Shown: positions 1 through 8,019 of the stretch, one piece after another
How positions within the stretch are numbered: position 1 is the stretch's first letter
How the letters are laid out: every line of letters starts with the position of its first letter
Source: Alicyclobacillus acidiphilus NBRC 100859
GTDB taxonomy: Bacteria; Bacillota; Bacilli; Alicyclobacillales; Alicyclobacillaceae
Direction: 5' to 3'
Length of the DNA stretch: 64,000 nt
NCBI RefSeq assembly: GCF_001544355.1
Contig: NZ_BCQI01000002.1
Coordinates: 62,001 to 126,000 of the forward strand
Made by a program: the position numbers and the translations under genes
The notes under the pieces: model-generated
What the model was told of the DNA's origin: nothing
The model's database searches: none
Seen by the model: only the letters and a program-made list of their open reading frames with translations

Positions 1-166
1 GCTTCGCGTTTGGGTAGGCCGATCCGACGTCTGGGTGGTGCCATTTGGCGAGACGACGGCACTCGAAGCGGAGCGGTGCGGACTTCGGATTGCGGCGAAA
101 CCGACGCGCCCGACGCACGAAGCGCTTATTGCGGCCATCCATTCTATTTTGAACCTGTGGGAGTGA
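1..166 (+). CDS. hemD: Uroporphyrinogen-III synthase, C-terminal end (partial)
   Basis: The frame beginning at base 2 is open to a TGA at 164-166 and encodes the last 54 residues of a protein cut by the window edge. The stretch PFGETTALEAERCGLRIAAK resembles the C-terminal lobe of HemD, which cyclises hydroxymethylbilane to uroporphyrinogen III. The next gene, 6 bases on, is hemB, the usual order in Bacillales (hemA-X-C-D-B-L), which strengthens an otherwise short match. A longer ORF in another frame (from base 10) runs into hemB and is a shadow. Confidence 0.72.
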   Translation, partial: LRVWVGRSDVWVVPFGETTALEAERCGLRIAAKPTRPTHEALIAAIHSILNLWE

Positions 167-172
167 AGAACC

Positions 173-1153
173 ATGTCGTTTACAAGACACCGTCGCTTGC
201 GGAGTCATGCATCGTTGCGCGCGTTGGTGCGCGAACATGCGGTCGCGATCGACGATTTGGTATATCCGATGTTCGTGGAAGAGGACCTTTCCGGCGCGAG
301 CGAGCTGCCGTCCATGCCGGGCGTGCACCACTACGGGATCGAGGCGTTCCGGCGCGAGATCGAACGCCTGTCGGAACTGGGCATCAAAGGGATCTTGTTG
401 TTCGGACTTCCGGCGGAAAAGGACGAGCTGTCGACTTCGGCGTACGCGGAACACGGCATTGTGCAAGAGGCGATCCGTGCCGCAAAGGCGGAAAATCCGG
501 ACATGGTCGTGATGACGGACGTTTGTCTGTGCCAGTACAATCCAGCAGGGCATTGCGGACTTGTTCGCGACGGCAAAATTGTCAACGATCCGTCGCTTGA
601 ACTGATCGCGAAGACCGCCCTGTCGCATGCCGCGGCTGGCGCGGACGTCGTGGCGCCTTCCGACATGATGGACGGCCGCGTCGCGAAAATCCGCGAGATG
701 CTTGACGATCACGGCTACCTCGACGTGTCGATTTTGTCGTACGCGGTCAAGTACGCGTCGGCGTTTTACGGACCTTTCCGGGAGGCGGCCAATTCCGCGC
801 CCGCGTTCGGCGATCGGAAGACGTACCAGATGGACCCTGCCAACGCCCGCGAAGCCTTGCTTGAGGCACAGTCGGACATCGAGGAAGGCGCCGACATGCT
901 GATGACCAAACCGGCCTTGTCCTATCTCGACGTGACATTGCGTTTGCGGCAAGCGTTCCATCTGCCCATTGCGACTTACAACGTGAGCGCGGAGTACAGC
1001 ATGGTCAAAGCGGCCGCGCGCAACGGCTGGATCGACGAGCGCTCCACGGTGATGGAAATGATGACCTCGTTCAAGCGAGCGGGAGCAGACATCATTCTCA
1101 CGTACCATGCTCCAGACGTCGCGACATGGATTCGCGAGGAACAAGGACGATAA
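173..1153 (+). CDS. hemB: Delta-aminolevulinic acid dehydratase (porphobilinogen synthase)
   Basis: This 326-residue cytoplasmic enzyme condenses two 5-aminolevulinate molecules to porphobilinogen in heme synthesis. The cysteine-rich segment TDVCLCQYNPAGHCG (about residues 115-129) is the metal site of zinc-type enzymes. The two Schiff-base lysine regions are visible near YAVKYAS (about residue 193) and LMTKPALSYLD (about residue 245). APSDMMDGRV is also typical. Length is normal. The ATG follows a GGGAG ribosome site and lies 6 bases after hemD; hemL follows 15 bases later, so the genes are one operon. Confidence 0.97.
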   Translation: MSFTRHRRLRSHASLRALVREHAVAIDDLVYPMFVEEDLSGASELPSMPGVHHYGIEAFRREIERLSELGIKGILLFGLPAEKDELSTSAYAEHGIVQEAIRAAKAENPDMVVMTDVCLCQYNPAGHCGLVRDGKIVNDPSLELIAKTALSHAAAGADVVAPSDMMDGRVAKIREMLDDHGYLDVSILSYAVKYASAFYGPFREAANSAPAFGDRKTYQMDPANAREALLEAQSDIEEGADMLMTKPALSYLDVTLRLRQAFHLPIATYNVSAEYSMVKAAARNGWIDERSTVMEMMTSFKRAGADIILTYHAPDVATWIREEQGR

Positions 1154-1168
1154 GGGGGAGGTCGGACG

Positions 1169-2464
1169 ATGGGATACGAGAAATCCGCCGCGGCGTTCGA
1201 ACGCGCGCAGAAAGTCCTCGTCGGAGGCGTGAACAGCCCAGTGCGGGCGTTCAAGAGTGTGCAGGGGACACCGTATTTCGCGGACCACGGAAGCGGCCCG
1301 TATCTGTACGACATAGACGGCAATCGCTACATCGATTACTTGATGTCGTGGGGGCCGCTGATTTGGGGACATGCCCATCCAACAATTTTGGAAGCCATCT
1401 CGCAAGCCGCGGCCCGCGGCACGAGTTTTGGCGTGCCAACCGAGCTTGAGACGGAAGTCGCCGAAACGATGGCGAGGCTCATTCCATCTGTCGAGGTCGT
1501 TCGTATGGTGAACAGCGGCACAGAAGCCACGATGAGCGCCGTTCGGCTGGCGCGCGCGGCAACTGGGCGTACGTATGTGGTCAAGTGCATCGGCTGTTAC
1601 CACGGCCACGCGGATCAGTTCCTGGTCAAGGCCGGATCGGGCGTCGCGTCGCTCGGCCTCCCGGATTCCCCTGGTGTGCCGCAGGCCATCGCTGAACGAA
1701 CGCTGACTGTACCCTACAACGATCTCGACGCGATGCGGGCCTTGTTTTCCGAAATGGGACAGGACATCGCCGCCGTGATCCTCGAACCTGTGGCAGGCAA
1801 CATGGGCTGCGTTCTCCCGCGGGAAGGCTATCTGCAGGGCGTTCGCGACATCACGCGGGAACACGGGGCACTGTTGATCTTCGATGAAGTGATCACCGGC
1901 TTTCGCGTAGGCCTTGGCGGGGCTCAAGTGCGTTTCGGCATCCAGCCTGACTTGACCACGTTTGGCAAGGTGATCGGCGCGGGCCTGCCCGTCGGAGCGT
2001 ACGGCGGCCGCAGGGACCTCATGGACTTGGTGGCGCCGACCGGCCCGGTTTATCAGGGCGGTACGCTGTCCGGCAATCCGCTCGCAATGTCGGCGGGTCT
2101 AGCGTCGTTGAGGATGCTTGAGGCTGCGGCGGAACGCGGCATCTATGAGCAGATGGAGACGTATGGCAGAAAGATTGTCGAGCGGTTCGTGGAGCTCGGC
2201 GAACAGTATGGTATTCCCACTTGCGGCGATGCCATCGGCGGCATGTTTGGACTCTTCTTCCACAAAGGTCCTGTGACCGACTTCGCATCGGCGGCGGCGA
2301 GCGATACAAGGCGATACGCAAAATTTTTCCATGCCATGCTGCAAGAAGGTGTCACGTTCGCGCCTTCTCAGTTGGAGTCGGCGTTCATATCCTGTGTGCA
2401 CACGGATGAAGAAGTCGACGCGACCATCGACGCCATGGAAAAGGCGTTCGCCGGTCTGGTCTAA
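1169..2464 (+). CDS. hemL: Glutamate-1-semialdehyde 2,1-aminomutase
   Basis: This 431-residue PLP enzyme (class III aminotransferase fold) converts glutamate-1-semialdehyde to 5-aminolevulinate, the C5 route to heme. Seen: the N-terminal GGVNSPVRAF signature, the substrate/PLP region NSGTEATMSAVRLARAATGR, the CYHGH motif, and the PLP-lysine motif [18 protein letters not shown] near residue 265. The ATG is preceded by AAGGGGGAGG. It is the last gene of the hem cluster, and spoVID follows after a 123-base gap that carries its own promoter. Confidence 0.97.
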   Translation: MGYEKSAAAFERAQKVLVGGVNSPVRAFKSVQGTPYFADHGSGPYLYDIDGNRYIDYLMSWGPLIWGHAHPTILEAISQAAARGTSFGVPTELETEVAETMARLIPSVEVVRMVNSGTEATMSAVRLARAATGRTYVVKCIGCYHGHADQFLVKAGSGVASLGLPDSPGVPQAIAERTLTVPYNDLDAMRALFSEMGQDIAAVILEPVAGNMGCVLPREGYLQGVRDITREHGALLIFDEVITGFRVGLGGAQVRFGIQPDLTTFGKVIGAGLPVGAYGGRRDLMDLVAPTGPVYQGGTLSGNPLAMSAGLASLRMLEAAAERGIYEQMETYGRKIVERFVELGEQYGIPTCGDAIGGMFGLFFHKGPVTDFASAAASDTRRYAKFFHAMLQEGVTFAPSQLESAFISCVHTDEEVDATIDAMEKAFAGLV

Positions 2465-2522
2465 ATGCGTATTCACCGCCCCTCCTCGGGCATGGAATCC
2501 CACGCTGTGGTGCCTCTCTTCG

Positions 2523-2551
2523 ACATATGTTGTGAGACGAGGTCATACATT
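2523..2551 (+). promoter_or_regulatory. Sigma-E-type promoter of spoVID
   Basis: A -35-like ACATATG (2523-2529) and a -10-like CATACATT (2544-2551) are separated by 14 bases. This closely fits the mother-cell sigma-E consensus (ATATT-like -35, CATACANT -10). The predicted start near 2558 lies just ahead of the SD of spoVID, a gene known to be sigma-E dependent in Bacillus subtilis. Confidence 0.6.
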
Positions 2552-2587
2552 GATGGTGGAATCTTGCCGTTTTGAGGAGGGGCTTTA

Positions 2588-3997
2588 ATGTCTGAAGGAG
2601 GGCGTGAACCGCTCATTCGCCTCCCGGTAGATCAAGAGGTGTTTGTGGAGTCGGTGCAAACCGGAGACAGTGTGGAGGATGTGACGGTCGCCACGGAAGT
2701 GGTGTCGTTTGACAAGGCTGACGACGTGTTTCAGTTGGAAGGCGCCATTGTGTTCGCTGGCTTTTTGCGGCGGCCAAGCCAACAAACACAAGGTTCGGAC
2801 GATTCCGATCCGAATACCATGGAAACGGTCCAACATGTACACTATCGCTTGCCGTTCACACTGCTCGTGCCCATCGCGGCGCAGCCGAAAGGGATTGTCA
2901 ATGTCAAGAGTCGTTTATCTGGGTTTGCGCTCACCGTGTCGGCCGATCACTGGCTGAATGCGACGGGATGGTTGGAAGTGCACGGCCTGTCGGGCGAACA
3001 GGGCTATCATTTTCGCTGCGGTGGACAGGAGATCGATGAGAACGTTCAAACGTTGGCAGAACCTGAACTGCTCCTTCGCGGCACCGAAAGCGAGGCGGAT
3101 TCGGAAGGGTTTGACGACTTTGAGCTGAAAGCCAATGTCGGCGCCGATACCGACGCGGACGTGGCGGCGGGTCCAACGGATGCCTACGACGGCGCTGTCG
3201 CAGGCGCAACGGGCGATTGGCGTCACACGCCGTCTGAAGATGAGGAGCCCAATCAGCGCGAATTTGAGTCCAACCAAGCCGACCAGGTCAGCGAAGCGCG
3301 TGGTGGACACGGCTGGGCGGAAGCTGAAGGTCAGTCCCAGTCTTTCCGTGCCGCGGAAGATCCTGCCGATGACCAGCCTGAGGCAGCGAAAGCTTCAACC
3401 ACTTCCGACGTGCGAAACGAACTGACGAATCTGGATCGGTTTTTCACGCCAGCCCCAGAGGCCGAAACAGAGCCGCCGCACTTGCAATCAGCGCCTGAGC
3501 AGGCATTCCAGGCTGCAAGGCCGGAATCGACTGAACAGGAACCGAAGCCAATCGCCTCGTTTGAATTCGAACATCAAATCGACCTGGAAACGGCACAAAC
3601 CGATGCCGTCGATCCTGCGCTTGGCGAGCTTCGAGCAGGCGGCAATGAACCTCCCATCGTCCATTTCTCGGCATCTGTCGTTCGCAGCGACGAGGAATCG
3701 GATTGGTCGGCGACCGACGGAGAAGAAGACGATGCGCGGCACGAGGCACCCGCCCCCTCCGTCACCGATCACCATCTGTGGTCGTTTGTCGATTTCAACG
3801 GTCCTGAGCCGCGTTACACGCTTCGCTACGTGATTGTGATGGAGGAAGAGACGCTTGAAACTGTGGCGGACCGCTGTGGGTGCCTGCCGAGCGAATTGCA
3901 GCGAGTGAATCCCTGGCTCGATGGTCCGATCGTCCCTGGCCAGGCGCTGTACATTCCCAACGCTCCGTTCACGTTGCCCAAGATCGCTGCGCTTTGA
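2588..3997 (+). CDS. spoVID: Stage VI sporulation protein D-like spore coat morphogenesis protein (LysM)
   Basis: This 469-residue protein sits directly after hemL, the position of spoVID in Bacillus. SpoVID is a mother-cell protein that encases the forespore with coat proteins. The N-terminal ~150 residues (from LIRLPVDQEVFVESVQ) match the SpoVID N-terminal domain in arrangement. The middle (about 155-400) is long, acidic and low in complexity. The C-terminus (about 418-463, YVIVMEEETLETVADRCGC to ALYIP) is a LysM domain. The ATG has a GAGGAGG site. Length is shorter than the B. subtilis protein, in keeping with the variable linker. Confidence 0.85.
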   Translation: MSEGGREPLIRLPVDQEVFVESVQTGDSVEDVTVATEVVSFDKADDVFQLEGAIVFAGFLRRPSQQTQGSDDSDPNTMETVQHVHYRLPFTLLVPIAAQPKGIVNVKSRLSGFALTVSADHWLNATGWLEVHGLSGEQGYHFRCGGQEIDENVQTLAEPELLLRGTESEADSEGFDDFELKANVGADTDADVAAGPTDAYDGAVAGATGDWRHTPSEDEEPNQREFESNQADQVSEARGGHGWAEAEGQSQSFRAAEDPADDQPEAAKASTTSDVRNELTNLDRFFTPAPEAETEPPHLQSAPEQAFQAARPESTEQEPKPIASFEFEHQIDLETAQTDAVDPALGELRAGGNEPPIVHFSASVVRSDEESDWSATDGEEDDARHEAPAPSVTDHHLWSFVDFNGPEPRYTLRYVIVMEEETLETVADRCGCLPSELQRVNPWLDGPIVPGQALYIPNAPFTLPKIAAL

Positions 3998-4017
3998 GTC
4001 GATCCGCCAAAGATCAA

Positions 4018-4061
4018 CAAGACGGGAAGCAGCCCTGGCAGACAGGCTGTTTCCCGTCTTG
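4018..4061. terminator. Hairpin between spoVID and a convergent small gene
   Basis: Near-perfect inverted arms (4018-4034 and 4045-4061, about 16 pairs, 10-base loop) lie in the gap between two convergent genes. Neither side has a strong T-run, so it may act as a bidirectional terminator or transcript stabiliser rather than a textbook intrinsic terminator. Confidence 0.5.
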
Positions 4062-4079
4062 TGTGTTCGCGCACGCACT

Positions 4080-4241
4080 CTAAGGTCCGCCGATGAACAT
4101 GGCGACGAATACGATGAAGAGCATCATCAGTATCAAGAGATCGAGTGCGCTTGGCCACAGTATGGCTCGTAAAAACAAGAGAAAGATGCAAATGGCGAGA
4201 ATCAGTTTGACAAAGCGGAGCAACCCGCCGAAAAAGCCCAT
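4080..4241 (-). CDS. Small membrane protein of unknown function (53 aa)
   Basis: On the minus strand an ATG at 4241 is preceded by a strong AAGGAGG site and opens a 53-residue frame ending in TAG at 4080-4082. The start is MGFFGGLLRFVKLILAICIF. Two hydrophobic segments (about residues 8-29 and 32-50) make it a likely two-pass inner-membrane peptide. I do not recognise a named family. It is divergent from the 4378 gene and convergent with spoVID. The SD and clean hydrophobic pattern support it as real; function is unknown. Confidence 0.7.
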   Translation of the reverse strand: MGFFGGLLRFVKLILAICIFLLFLRAILWPSALDLLILMMLFIVFVAMFIGGP

Positions 4242-4377
4242 GCGCCGACCTCCTTACCGACAGGACCTCTACATGTATATGCGAACAGGTTGCTCGAGTA
4301 TTTGTCCTATCAAGCCGGCCCGCAATTTGATAAGATGATGGGAGCAGATTGGGCATTTGAGTTTGGAGGATATTCGA

Positions 4378-4899
4378 TTGGATCAGGCGTTGAATTCAAA
4401 TCAACAGGGTATATGGAGAGGGTGGTATTGGCGATTTGACAGTCTCCTGGTCATTGCCATCGCCATTCTTGAGGTGGCTGCCTATTATCTGTCAAAAGGC
4501 GCGTATTCCTTCATAGCCAGCGGTGAGCTTGGGATGTTTCTGGCTGCGCTCGTCATGGTCCAGAGAGCCAAAGTGCGCAAGCGGGCGAATGCCATCGCGG
4601 TGTCTGTCGCGAGCTACGTGATCGACATCATTTTTCAGTTGACGATCGCGCGGTCGTACACCTTGCAGCATGGTTGGGGCAACTTCGCGTCGCAGAATCT
4701 CATCATCATGGCGATTGGCGTGTTGTTTTCCGTGGTGTACGCGTGGAGCACAGAGATGTCGACGAAACGGCGTGCGAAGCTGGAGGCGGAGCGGGCGGCC
4801 AAGCGGCAGTCAGCGCCCGAACGCGACGATGACGCGCCGAAAGTTCGGGTACATAGGGTCAAGAAGCGGCGGGGACGGGGACGTCGCCCGAAATCTTGA
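4378..4899 (+). CDS. Hypothetical multi-pass membrane protein with basic tail
   Basis: I do not recognise this 173-residue protein. It has about four hydrophobic segments (roughly 21-39, 43-62, 72-92 and 108-127), then a highly charged tail of about 45 residues ending in a lysine/arginine-rich stretch (KKRRGRGRRPKS), presumably cytoplasmic. TTG at 4378 is chosen because GGAGG (4365-4369) lies 8 bases before it. A TTG at 4357 in the same frame would add 7 residues but has a poor ribosome site. It lies upstream of the valS leader with no obvious functional link. Confidence 0.7.
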   Translation: MDQALNSNQQGIWRGWYWRFDSLLVIAIAILEVAAYYLSKGAYSFIASGELGMFLAALVMVQRAKVRKRANAIAVSVASYVIDIIFQLTIARSYTLQHGWGNFASQNLIIMAIGVLFSVVYAWSTEMSTKRRAKLEAERAAKRQSAPERDDDAPKVRVHRVKKRRGRGRRPKS

Positions 4900-4925
4900 C
4901 AAACTTTGCTGGACTTGCGTACTAT
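4896..4925 (+). promoter_or_regulatory. Sigma-A promoter of the valS T-box transcript
   Basis: TTGACA (4896-4901) and TACTAT (4920-4925) are spaced by 18 bases. The -35 box overlaps the stop codon of the preceding gene. A start near 4932 would give a leader of about 345 bases before valS. Confidence 0.6.
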
Positions 4926-5034
4926 ACAACCAGTTGCTATATGAGTTCTGTGACGCTTTTCAGACTCCCGGTGGTACCACCGCGGTATCACTAAGACAAA
5001 GAACGCTGCTGTATGAGCGGCCGCTAAACGGTAA

Positions 5035-5250
5035 GGCGACGAAGGGAAAGAGTAGGGCTGTGTCAATGGCGCAGAGAGGGTGAGCGTGGCTGAAACTCGC
5101 CCCGATTTGACCGCTTGAACGTCGTCCCTGAGCTGAATGATATCCGGGTCATCCCGTTATCGATGAAGAGTGTCCTGGCCGCGTCTTTCGGTCGGGAAAT
5201 TCAGGTGGTACCGCGGAGCCCTCCGTCCTGAAGGACGGAGGGCTTTTCGC
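5035..5250 (+). promoter_or_regulatory. T-box riboswitch, valine-specific (GUC specifier)
   Basis: This is a tRNA-sensing leader controlling valS. Seen in order: the AGTA of the stem I loop (5051-5054), a GGTG-containing segment near 5068-5072, and GAAC followed by the specifier codon GTC at 5121-5123, which reads valine. Next come the T-box core TGGTACCGCG around 5206-5215 and a terminator helix. The T after TGG pairs with discriminator base A, as expected for tRNA-Val. Uncharged tRNA-Val would favour the antiterminator and switch valS on. Confidence 0.93.
5217..5247 (+). terminator. T-box-controlled intrinsic terminator before valS
   Basis: The arms AGCCCTCCGTCC and GGACGGAGGGCT form a strong helix with a short loop followed by TTTT. 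The 5' arm begins beside the T-box core, the arrangement needed for mutually exclusive antiterminator and terminator forms. Confidence 0.9.
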
Positions 5251-5278
5251 GCGCCAAGACGTTGAAGGAGGATGCTGT

Positions 5279-7930
5279 ATGGGCTCAGAGCCAAACATGC
5301 TGTCGACGGTGTACGATCCTAAGAATGTCGAAGCCCGCATATACCAGGATTGGGAAACAAAAGGGTACTTTCAGGCCGGGCGGTATCCAGACCGCGAAGC
5401 CTACGCCATCGTCATGCCGCCGCCGAACGTGACAGGGGTGCTCCACCTGGGTCACGCGCTCGACAATACGCTGCAGGATATCATCATCCGTTTCAAACGG
5501 TTGCAGCATTTCGACGCGCTCTGGGTTCCAGGTACGGACCACGCAGGCATCGCCACGCAAACGCGCGTCGAGGCGGCGTTGAAGGAGTCTGAAGGCAAAT
5601 CCCGGCACGATCTCGGCCGTGAAGCGTTCGTGGATCGGGTCTGGGCGTGGAAGCGCGAGTACGGCGGGACCATCACGCAGCAGATTCGCGCGCTGGGCTC
5701 GTCGTGTGACTGGTCGCGCGAGCGATTCACGATGGATCCAGGGCTTTCCGCGGCCGTTCGCGAAGTGTTCGTGACGTTGTACGAAGAGGGCCTCATCTAC
5801 CGAGGAAACCGCATCATCAATTGGTGCCCGCGCTGCACGACCGCGTTGTCGGACATCGAAGTGGAGCACGAGGACGAGGTTGGCACGCTGTACCACGTAC
5901 GGTACCCGCTGGCCGATGGCAGCGGTGACGTGATCATCGCGACGACCCGGCCCGAGACGATGTTCGCTGACGTGGCCGTCGCCGTCCATCCGGCGGACGA
6001 CAGGTATCAATCGCTGGTGGGCAAGTCGATTCGTTTGCCGTTGACGGATCGGACCATTCCGATCATCGCCGACGACTACGTCGAGATGGAGTTTGGAACG
6101 GGCTGTCTGAAAATTACACCCGCGCACGATCCCAACGATTTCGAAGTCGGCTTGCGGCACGATCTCGAGATATTGCAGTGCATCGACAGCGACGGCCGCC
6201 TGAATGACCTGGCAGGCCCCTTTCAAGGCATGACTCGAGAAGAGGCGCGCGTCGCGGTGGCTCAGGCGTTGGAGGACGGCGGCTATCTTCAGAAGCGGGA
6301 GGAACATCCGCACGCGGTCGGGCATTGTGAACGCTGCGGCACGGTGGTGGAACCGTTCCTGTCGGACCAGTGGTTTGTTCACATGGAAGAATTGGCGCGG
6401 CCTGCGCTTGAGCGGGCGAAAGCTGGGGAACTGCGATTCGTGCCGGCGCGCTTCGAGCGGACGTTTGAGCAGTGGCTGGAGAATGTCCGCGATTGGTGTA
6501 TTTCGCGCCAATTGTGGTGGGGCCATCGCATTCCCGCTTGGTACTGCGACGATTGCGGCCAGATTTCCGTATCTCGGCACGACGTCGAAGCGTGCCAACA
6601 CTGCGGATCCACGCATGTCCACCAAGATGAAGACGTGCTCGACACGTGGTTCTCGTCCGCGTTGTGGCCGTTTTCGACGCTTGGCTGGCCGGACAAGGAA
6701 GCGGGCGACCTAACCCGTTATTATCCGACTGGCACACTCGTCACTGGATACGATATTATTTTCTTCTGGGTCGCGCGCATGGTCTTCATGGGTGTGCACT
6801 TCACGAATCAGATGCCGTTTCAAACCGTCGTCCTGCACGGTCTGGTGCGCGACGAACACGGTCAGAAGATGTCGAAGAGCAAGGGCAACGGCGTCGATCC
6901 CATGGACGTGATCGATCGCTACGGCGCAGACGCGCTGCGTTTCATGTTGGCGACAAGCACGTCGCCCGGCAACGATCAACGGTTCACGTGGGATAAGGTC
7001 GAAGGCGCGCGCAACTTCATCAACAAAATGTGGAACGCCTCCCGTTTTGTTCTGATGAATCTCGGAGACGACTTCGAGCCGCAAGCGGTGGATTCGCTCT
7101 CGTTGTCCGTCGCGGATCGCTGGATTTTGCACCGGTTGAACGAAGCTGTGGAAGCAGTGACTCGCCACCTGGAAGCCTACGATTTCGGCGAGGCGGCGCG
7201 GGCGATGTACGATTTCGCCTGGGATGATTTTTGCGACTGGTATATCGAGTTTTCCAAGCTGGCTCTGTACGGTGAGGATGAAACGCGCAAAGGCGCCGTC
7301 AAATCCGTGCTGTACACGGTATTGACGAACCTGTTAACCTTGTTGCATCCGTATATCCCATTTGTGACAGAGGAGATCTGGCAGGCGTTGCCGAAGACAA
7401 CGGAAGCGTTGATCGTTTCTGCGTGGCCTGAGCCGGTCGCATCGTGGCGCGATCGCGACGCGGAACAGCAGATCCATTTGGTCATGGACGCGATTCGCGC
7501 GGTCCGGAACGTCCGCGCTGAACTCCAGGTTCCACCGAGTCAGAAGGTGTCGATGCAAATCCAATGCGACACAGAGGCGGACCTGCGGCTGTTTGAACAG
7601 GTGCGGGACTACGTCATACGCTTCTGCAACGCATCCGATCTCGAGCTTCGAGTGGGTGGGGAAGCTCCGCAGCAATCGGTCACGCAAGTGGTGACGGGCG
7701 CGAGAATCCATATCCCGCTGGAAGGGCTTGTCGACATCGAGGCCGAAAAGTCTCGCCTTCGCAAGGAGGAAGAGCGTCTCGTCGGAGAGGTCGAACGTAT
7801 CGAAAAGAAACTTGCGAATGATCGATTCGTGGCCAAGGCGCCTCCGGAAGTTGTCGAATCAGAGCGAAATAAGTTGCGGGACTACGCCGCTAAACTCGGC
7901 GCGGTCCGCGATCGTATAAAGAGCTTGTAA
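5279..7930 (+). CDS. valS: Valyl-tRNA synthetase
   Basis: This 883-residue class I aminoacyl-tRNA synthetase charges tRNA-Val. The HIGH-type motif is in PPPNVTGVLHLGHALDNTL (about residues 42-60) and the KMSKS loop is GQKMSKSKGNG (about 526). The editing domain lies between them. The C-terminus has the family's coiled-coil arm, from about residue 815 (DIEAEKSRLRKEEERLV). The ATG follows AAGGAGG. It is regulated by the valine T-box upstream. folC follows within 100 bases, as in Bacillus. Confidence 0.98.
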   Translation: MGSEPNMLSTVYDPKNVEARIYQDWETKGYFQAGRYPDREAYAIVMPPPNVTGVLHLGHALDNTLQDIIIRFKRLQHFDALWVPGTDHAGIATQTRVEAALKESEGKSRHDLGREAFVDRVWAWKREYGGTITQQIRALGSSCDWSRERFTMDPGLSAAVREVFVTLYEEGLIYRGNRIINWCPRCTTALSDIEVEHEDEVGTLYHVRYPLADGSGDVIIATTRPETMFADVAVAVHPADDRYQSLVGKSIRLPLTDRTIPIIADDYVEMEFGTGCLKITPAHDPNDFEVGLRHDLEILQCIDSDGRLNDLAGPFQGMTREEARVAVAQALEDGGYLQKREEHPHAVGHCERCGTVVEPFLSDQWFVHMEELARPALERAKAGELRFVPARFERTFEQWLENVRDWCISRQLWWGHRIPAWYCDDCGQISVSRHDVEACQHCGSTHVHQDEDVLDTWFSSALWPFSTLGWPDKEAGDLTRYYPTGTLVTGYDIIFFWVARMVFMGVHFTNQMPFQTVVLHGLVRDEHGQKMSKSKGNGVDPMDVIDRYGADALRFMLATSTSPGNDQRFTWDKVEGARNFINKMWNASRFVLMNLGDDFEPQAVDSLSLSVADRWILHRLNEAVEAVTRHLEAYDFGEAARAMYDFAWDDFCDWYIEFSKLALYGEDETRKGAVKSVLYTVLTNLLTLLHPYIPFVTEEIWQALPKTTEALIVSAWPEPVASWRDRDAEQQIHLVMDAIRAVRNVRAELQVPPSQKVSMQIQCDTEADLRLFEQVRDYVIRFCNASDLELRVGGEAPQQSVTQVVTGARIHIPLEGLVDIEAEKSRLRKEEERLVGEVERIEKKLANDRFVAKAPPEVVESERNKLRDYAAKLGAVRDRIKSL

Positions 7931-8019
7931 GCGACAGGGAATTGACGGCTCGCGGCGCTTGTGCGTGCGGGCCGTGGGGTAAGGGCAGTTGGGTTCAGTC
8001 CCGAAATGAGGTTGGCAAG

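Noticed and set aside
10-600. A 196-codon plus-strand frame over the hemD/hemB junction
   Set aside because: Runs in the wrong frame through hemB, which is unmistakable; the hemD C-terminus is in the neighbouring frame.
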